A stretch of DNA of 11,514 nt from an uncultured bacterium. Lineage in GTDB: Bacteria; UBA4055. The stretch spans positions 1 through 11,514 of the forward strand of contig CALMWI010000499.1 of NCBI GenBank assembly GCA_937873545.1, written 5' to 3'. The notes beneath the pieces are model-generated. The model worked only from the letters and a program-made list of their open reading frames with translations. It made no database searches and was not told the origin of the DNA. This document shows, one piece after another, positions 7,634-11,514 of the stretch; position 1 is the stretch's first letter; every line of letters starts with the position of its first letter. A program made the translations under genes and the position numbers.

Positions 7634-8350
7634 ATGCAGGGAATGATACTCGCGGCAGGCTTCGGTACAAGGCTGAAACCGCTGACCGATAAAATGCCGA
7701 AAGCACTTGTCCCTCTATTGGGAAAACCGATGCTGCATCATATAATTGATAAATTTATCGATTCAGGTATAAATGAGATAATTATCAATACCCATTATTT
7801 TTCTGAACAGGTAGAGGAGTTTGTTAAAAGATCAAGTTATAAAGCTGACATAAAGTTGGTTAAGGAAGAAACTATTTTAGGCACCGGCGGAGGAATATTC
7901 AATATGCTTCGGCATATTACCGAAGAGGATTTTTTCGTTTATAACACTGATGTAGTGTGCGATGTAAGACTGGATGAGCTGATGAAATACCATAAGCTGA
8001 ACAGGTCTGTTGCAACTATGGTCATGCAGGACAGAGAGACTTTTAATCAGGTGATAATCGATTCCGAAAGCCGTTTCTGCGGTCTTAATCTTGTTAACAA
8101 GGGTATTAAGAAAATTGTTCGCGAACCGGTCGGAGGCTCATCCCTGATGGCGTTTTGCGGTATTCATGCCGTAAACAGAAGAATCATTTCATATCAGGAG
8201 GAAAAAACCGAGTATTCAATAATCGATGTATATCTAAATGCCGTTTCGGGAAAAGAAAAGATAAAAGCTTATATACCAGATATTCACTGGTTTGATATAG
8301 GAACTATAGAAAAGCTGAAACAGGCTGAAAAATTTTTGTCAGGACGCTGA
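7634..8350 (+). CDS. MurU-like sugar-1-phosphate nucleotidyltransferase
   Basis: Predicted cytosolic enzyme joining an NTP and a sugar-1-phosphate into an NDP-sugar and pyrophosphate. The 238 residues form one nucleotidyltransferase domain without the C-terminal left-handed helix domain of larger GlmU or ManC types. Motifs are LAAGFGTRLKPLT (6-18), PKAL (22-25), GTGGGIF (83-89), metal Asp D106 in NTD, and D221 in HWFDIGT. The GGGIF block, the FCGIH segment and the HW.DIGT ending resemble MurU, the N-acetylmuramate-1-phosphate uridylyltransferase of cell-wall recycling. Heptose- or mannose-1-phosphate guanylyltransferase remains possible, and no AmgK-like kinase partner lies in the window. The ATG follows the previous stop with no gap, with GAGGA (7625-7629) inside the upstream gene, so translation is probably coupled. 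The last 12 bases overlap the convergent kinase gene. Confidence 0.87.
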   Translation: MQGMILAAGFGTRLKPLTDKMPKALVPLLGKPMLHHIIDKFIDSGINEIIINTHYFSEQVEEFVKRSSYKADIKLVKEETILGTGGGIFNMLRHITEEDFFVYNTDVVCDVRLDELMKYHKLNRSVATMVMQDRETFNQVIIDSESRFCGLNLVNKGIKKIVREPVGGSSLMAFCGIHAVNRRIISYQEEKTEYSIIDVYLNAVSGKEKIKAYIPDIHWFDIGTIEKLKQAEKFLSGR

Positions 8351-8351
8351 C
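8338..8351. repeat. Small palindrome holding both convergent stop codons
   Basis: GTCAG (8338-8342) and CTGAC (8347-8351) form a perfect 5-base stem around the loop GACG. The right arm contains the plus-strand TGA (8348-8350) and the left arm the minus-strand TGA (seen as TCA, 8339-8341). A symmetrical AAAAATTTTT (8328-8337) lies immediately to the left. It could give a weak transcript end for the minus strand (hairpin, A-run, then U-run), but the stem is short and no U-run follows it directly. I see no better terminator between the two converging genes. Confidence 0.35.
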
Positions 8352-10267
8352 GGCAATGTAAAAATAAAACGGCTTCCTTCACCGGGAACGCTCTCGACGA
8401 AGATGTTTCCGTTGTTCTTTTCGATAAATTCCTTGCAAAGGATCAGCCCCAGCCCGGTACCTGTTTCACTGTTAGTTCCCAGAGTGGATGTTTTAAAATC
8501 GATGTCAAATATTTTATCAATTATAGTACTGTCTATACCCACTCCTGAATCTGCGACAGTAGTTTCTATGAATTCTCCTTTGTCTTCGCTATAAATACGA
8601 ATGCTGCCGTTTTCCGGAGTAAATTTTATCGCGTTGGAGATCAGATTTCTGATTATAGTGCTTACCATGTTCTTATCGGCGAAGACTTCCATTTTTCCGG
8701 GAGAATTAACAGAAATGCTTATGCCTTTTTTAGAGGCGCTGATGATCAGAATATCGATCTCGCTGTCAAAAATCGTTTTTAGCAGGAATTTTTCGGGTTT
8801 ATATTCAATAGAGCCCGTCTGAGATCTTGACCATTCGAGAAGGTTGGTTAGCAGTTCGGATGTGTTCTTGCCGGCATTATAGATCCTGTTCACGATATTT
8901 CTCATTCTTTCGGTATAGAATTCGCTTTTTTCGTTTTTAAGAAGTTCAGAGAAACCGATGATCGCCTGAAAAGGAGTTCTGAGGTCGTGGCCGATGATCG
9001 AAAAGAATTTATCCTTGGTTGCGTTAAGTTCATTGAGCTTGTTCAGTGCTACAGAAAGCTCGTTTTTTTGTTTTCTGATAAGTTCATTTTTGATTTTTAG
9101 CAATCTATGTGCTTTACGCTTCAATAAAAGCCTGTAGAAAGCGAATACGACAAGCACAATTACAAGTAAAGTTACTGCTAGAAGATAATTTCTGAATGTG
9201 GTCTGCCTTTCAAGTTCAAGCAGTTTTATTTCATTTTCTTTTTTAAGGATCTCATTTTCTTTTTCTTTTTTTTCTGTTCCGTACTGGGTAAGGAGTTCGT
9301 TTATTTTTTTTGAGCTGTTCTCGTTGTATATACTGTCATTAGCCTGCATATAAAGTTTATGGTATTTATAGGCGTCTTTGTAATTTCTGAGGCTGTCGTT
9401 TGCGGTAAAGAGCATTTTATATGCGTCTTTCTCGATCTCTAAGGCACTATACAGTTTTGCAATTTCGAGTCCTGTAACTGCATAGCCCACAGCCTCGCTA
9501 TATTTTTTCATTTCTATTTTTATTTCGGCGATATTGATATTTATTATTGAAAGACCTTTCTTTTCATTAAGCTCTTTTTTTATTTCTAGAGCTTTAGAGT
9601 AATATTCAAGAGCAAGCTCAAGATTCCCGAGCGCTTTATGATTTACGCCGATGTTTATATAGCAGGTAGAGATACCTCTCCTGTCGCTTGTTTCCTCGAA
9701 CAGTTTCAAAGCCTTATAGTAATATTCCTGTGATCTGGAGTAATCTTTCATGTCATTGTAAACATAACCCAGATTAATGTATTTGCTTGCTATCAGAGGT
9801 TTATCATTTAGCTCTTCAGCTATTTTTAGAGATGTGCCCAGATATTCAATAGCCCTTTCATGATTTTTCTGGTACATATATACGATGCCGATATTGTTGT
9901 AGCATCTTGATGTGCCGTGCCTGTCTTTCAATTCTTCATAAAGTTTCAGTGAAGCTAGATAGTATTCTATGGCTTTTCCATAGTCTGCTCTAAAAAGAAA
10001 GCTGTTTCCGATCTTGTTTTTGCTTAATGCAATATACTTCTTTGACGAAAGTTTTTCAGAAAGGTCGAGTGCTTTACGGTAATATATTTCGGATGAGTCA
10101 GGCTGGCACGGTTCATAAAGCATACCCAGGTCTATAAATGATTTAGCAAGAGATGTATCCCGAGCTGAGTAGCTGATTACCTTTAGCAGGCTGTCAACAG
10201 CCGTGCTGTCCTGAGCCGTACAGCAGAAAAAAAATATAAAATAGTATAATATTGCCGATCTTCTCAT
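8339..10267 (-). CDS. TPR-domain membrane sensor histidine kinase
   Basis: Predicted sensor kinase of 642 residues. An N-terminal hydrophobic signal segment (about 5-18) should export the sensor part to the periplasm. About six TPR units follow (roughly 41-275), the central ones with a strict 40-residue period marked by N-I-G or N-L-G near 124, 164 and 204. Next come a charged coiled coil (about 318-355), a membrane segment (about 359-382), a second coiled coil (about 385-415) and the cytoplasmic kinase core: H box IGHDLRTPF with H427, N box NLISNAIKFT (541-550), G1 DSGVGI (573-578) and G2 GTGLGL (603-608). All elements for autophosphorylation are present. The TPRs probably bind a protein or peptide partner. 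I prefer the ATG at 10267 over the GTG at 10273: GGACGGG is 5 bases before the ATG but touches the GTG. No response regulator gene shares its strand here. Confidence 0.92.
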   Translation of the reverse strand: MRRSAILYYFIFFFCCTAQDSTAVDSLLKVISYSARDTSLAKSFIDLGMLYEPCQPDSSEIYYRKALDLSEKLSSKKYIALSKNKIGNSFLFRADYGKAIEYYLASLKLYEELKDRHGTSRCYNNIGIVYMYQKNHERAIEYLGTSLKIAEELNDKPLIASKYINLGYVYNDMKDYSRSQEYYYKALKLFEETSDRRGISTCYINIGVNHKALGNLELALEYYSKALEIKKELNEKKGLSIININIAEIKIEMKKYSEAVGYAVTGLEIAKLYSALEIEKDAYKMLFTANDSLRNYKDAYKYHKLYMQANDSIYNENSSKKINELLTQYGTEKKEKENEILKKENEIKLLELERQTTFRNYLLAVTLLVIVLVVFAFYRLLLKRKAHRLLKIKNELIRKQKNELSVALNKLNELNATKDKFFSIIGHDLRTPFQAIIGFSELLKNEKSEFYTERMRNIVNRIYNAGKNTSELLTNLLEWSRSQTGSIEYKPEKFLLKTIFDSEIDILIISASKKGISISVNSPGKMEVFADKNMVSTIIRNLISNAIKFTPENGSIRIYSEDKGEFIETTVADSGVGIDSTIIDKIFDIDFKTSTLGTNSETGTGLGLILCKEFIEKNNGNIFVESVPGEGSRFIFTLPSAS

Positions 10268-10288
10268 AAACACCCGTCCGTTATTAAT

Positions 10289-10317
10289 AATCTAATCAAA
10301 TTAAGTTATCGTGTCAA
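10289..10317 (-). promoter_or_regulatory. Sigma70-like promoter for the TPR kinase gene
   Basis: Read on the minus strand, a perfect -35 box TTGACA (10317-10312) is followed after 17 bases by TAGATT (10294-10289, 4 of 6 matches to TATAAT). The -35 box begins three bases after the TAG of the upstream PNGase-like gene. Transcription would start near 10282, leaving a leader of about 15 bases that still holds the GGACGGG ribosome binding site. This would let the kinase be expressed apart from the PNGase-like gene. Confidence 0.55.
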
Positions 10318-10319
10318 TA

Positions 10320-11514
10320 CTATTTATTTTTTTTAACTTTATAATCTCCGGTCAACACTCCGCTGACAGCCCAGTAATTTCCGTCTTCTTTGCCGATATC
10401 AATTGCGATCTTCATGACATGATGGCCGGGTTTGATATTCTTCAGGGGGATGAAGAAAGGAGGTGTTACGGCTCCCGGGCACCAGTTCGATCTGCTGAAA
10501 TCCGAAGATGAAAGCCCGTTGCCGAAATTGCCGGATGCGGGATTAGACATTCTGTAGGTCGCGCAGTCTGTTCTCCACGGAACATGGCTGAATATCGTCT
10601 GACCGTCGATGATCACCTGATTCATCTTGGGATTGAATTCATCTCCGCCGCCCCAGCCTCCATGACCAGTAGTAGCGAACAGCAGATAAGGTCTTTCAAT
10701 ATCTGCCGGCAGATCGAATTCAACTGTCAGTGAATCCTGCTGGAACATTTTGCTGTGATTCCCGCTTCCGTCGATGCAGTTGGCAGTATTAAAAAGCGGA
10801 TATATCCATTTATCTCCCTCATAGAATTCTTCAGGCGGATAATAATTCAGTTCGAGGCTTGCTTTATGACCGCCTTTATCGTAATTGCCTATGGACATCC
10901 CGATCCAGATCTCTTCCTGCCCGGCCGGGATCAGTGAAGTAACGTCCTGAACATACACGACAGAATCGTTCCAGTTATAATTGTTTATCTCTACTTTATC
11001 ATTGAAATGACCGACACCGAAAGACGATATGAAACGCATGAGTTCGACGGGCGGAATATATTTGTCAGTGCGTACGACACCCTTTATTTTCTCTCCGCTT
11101 TTACATAAATACTCAGGCAGTCCTTCCGCGCCGTTCCTCAAAGCCTGAAGAAGCACTGCCTCATTCTCTTTCGGCAGCATGAAAACAGTTCCGGTCCTGT
11201 CATATGCGTCACCGTTAGACCATGCGGTAACTTTTATATAAACGTTTCCTGCTATGCTGATCTTAGGTATTTTGACTTTCTTTAATATTACATTGCCTTT
11301 GCCGAACCTGTAAACCTGGTCCGATGAGAAATCGCCGGGATTTACGATCGAATCCTGCCAGTTGATCTGCTGCCTGTCAAACACCTGAACTGAAGTGTAG
11401 CGGGATTTTATTGTCATCTCCTCATATTCAGCGGGTGTGACTTCCTTTGCTTTATCGATCGGATAATCGAACATCTTAGCTTTTTTATTTTCTTTTATTG
11501 CTTTTGCTTTGAAC
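10320..11514 (-). CDS. PNGase F family glycoamidase, 5' end cut by window
   Basis: C-terminal 397 or so residues of a peptide-N-glycosidase F family protein; these enzymes release N-glycans by hydrolysing the asparagine side-chain amide and are normally secreted. The frame stays open to the window edge, and the Met at 11474 has no ribosome binding site, so the true start and any signal peptide lie outside. Residues are numbered from that Met. The N-terminal beta domain holds GDAYDRTG, whose D92 matches catalytic D60 of Elizabethkingia PNGase F, and RFISSFGVG. The C-terminal domain (about 245-378) holds GHGGWGGGDEFNPK (E279 matching E206), SNP (310-312), NG and SRSNWCPG (R328 matching R248). 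C304 and C332 may form the family disulfide C231-C252. The position of E118 is Gly (about 192), and the Cys pair flanking E206 is absent. Alignment was by eye from memory of the reference, so activity is inferred. Confidence 0.78.
   Translation of the reverse strand, partial: FKAKAIKENKKAKMFDYPIDKAKEVTPAEYEEMTIKSRYTSVQVFDRQQINWQDSIVNPGDFSSDQVYRFGKGNVILKKVKIPKISIAGNVYIKVTAWSNGDAYDRTGTVFMLPKENEAVLLQALRNGAEGLPEYLCKSGEKIKGVVRTDKYIPPVELMRFISSFGVGHFNDKVEINNYNWNDSVVYVQDVTSLIPAGQEEIWIGMSIGNYDKGGHKASLELNYYPPEEFYEGDKWIYPLFNTANCIDGSGNHSKMFQQDSLTVEFDLPADIERPYLLFATTGHGGWGGGDEFNPKMNQVIIDGQTIFSHVPWRTDCATYRMSNPASGNFGNGLSSSDFSRSNWCPGAVTPPFFIPLKNIKPGHHVMKIAIDIGKEDGNYWAVSGVLTGDYKVKKNK

Noticed and set aside
7100..7640. 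A frameshift that removed an ATPase domain from the receiver protein
   Set aside because: The following sequence is an intact nucleotidyltransferase starting directly at the stop codon, and no ATPase-domain N, G1 or G2 motifs occur in another frame there.
10281..10290. TTATTAATAA palindrome before the kinase gene
   Set aside because: A short all-AT palindrome within a promoter spacer region; too simple to call an operator or terminator.
10311..10511. Plus-strand open frame opposite the PNGase-like gene
   Set aside because: It lies on the opposite strand of a well-supported conserved gene and has no ribosome binding site or recognisable product.

Overview
The window is 11.5 kb of moderately AT-rich bacterial chromosome. 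It carries seven protein genes in two opposing blocks, and I see no tRNA, rRNA, CRISPR array or insertion sequence. The gene types suggest a Gram-negative bacterium of the Fibrobacteres-Chlorobi-Bacteroidetes (FCB) superphylum or a related candidate phylum: an exported TPR domain fused to a histidine kinase, a PNGase F family glycoamidase and a MurU-like nucleotidyltransferase. This placement rests on gene content alone.

Region 1 (1-3697): a 181-base leader with two related inverted repeats and a possible promoter, followed by dnaE, the replicative DNA polymerase III alpha subunit. Its PHP domain keeps all nine metal ligands that E. coli DnaE has partly lost, so it may be a polymerase with built-in proofreading.

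Region 2 (3698-8350): five tightly packed plus-strand genes that look like one operon, with gaps of about 10 bases or less. They are rnhB (RNase HII), a membrane family 2 glycosyltransferase, der (double-GTPase ribosome assembly factor), a receiver protein with a histidine-kinase-like dimerisation segment but no ATPase domain, and a MurU-like sugar-1-phosphate nucleotidyltransferase. A candidate promoter precedes rnhB. Housekeeping genes (rnhB, der) are mixed with surface-sugar and signalling genes.

Region 3 (8339-11514, minus strand): a sensor kinase with six TPRs, a membrane segment and a complete kinase core. It converges on the nucleotidyltransferase gene with a 12-base overlap; both stop codons lie in one small palindrome. 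Upstream of it is a PNGase F family gene cut by the window edge, with its key catalytic Asp, Glu and Arg conserved. The kinase has its own good sigma70-like promoter (TTGACA, 17-base spacer, TAGATT) directly after the PNGase stop codon.

I see no clearly new multi-gene system. The points most worth following up are the receiver-DHp protein without an ATPase domain beside an orphan TPR kinase, the divergent PNGase F homologue, the intact DnaE PHP site and the paired inverted repeats before dnaE.
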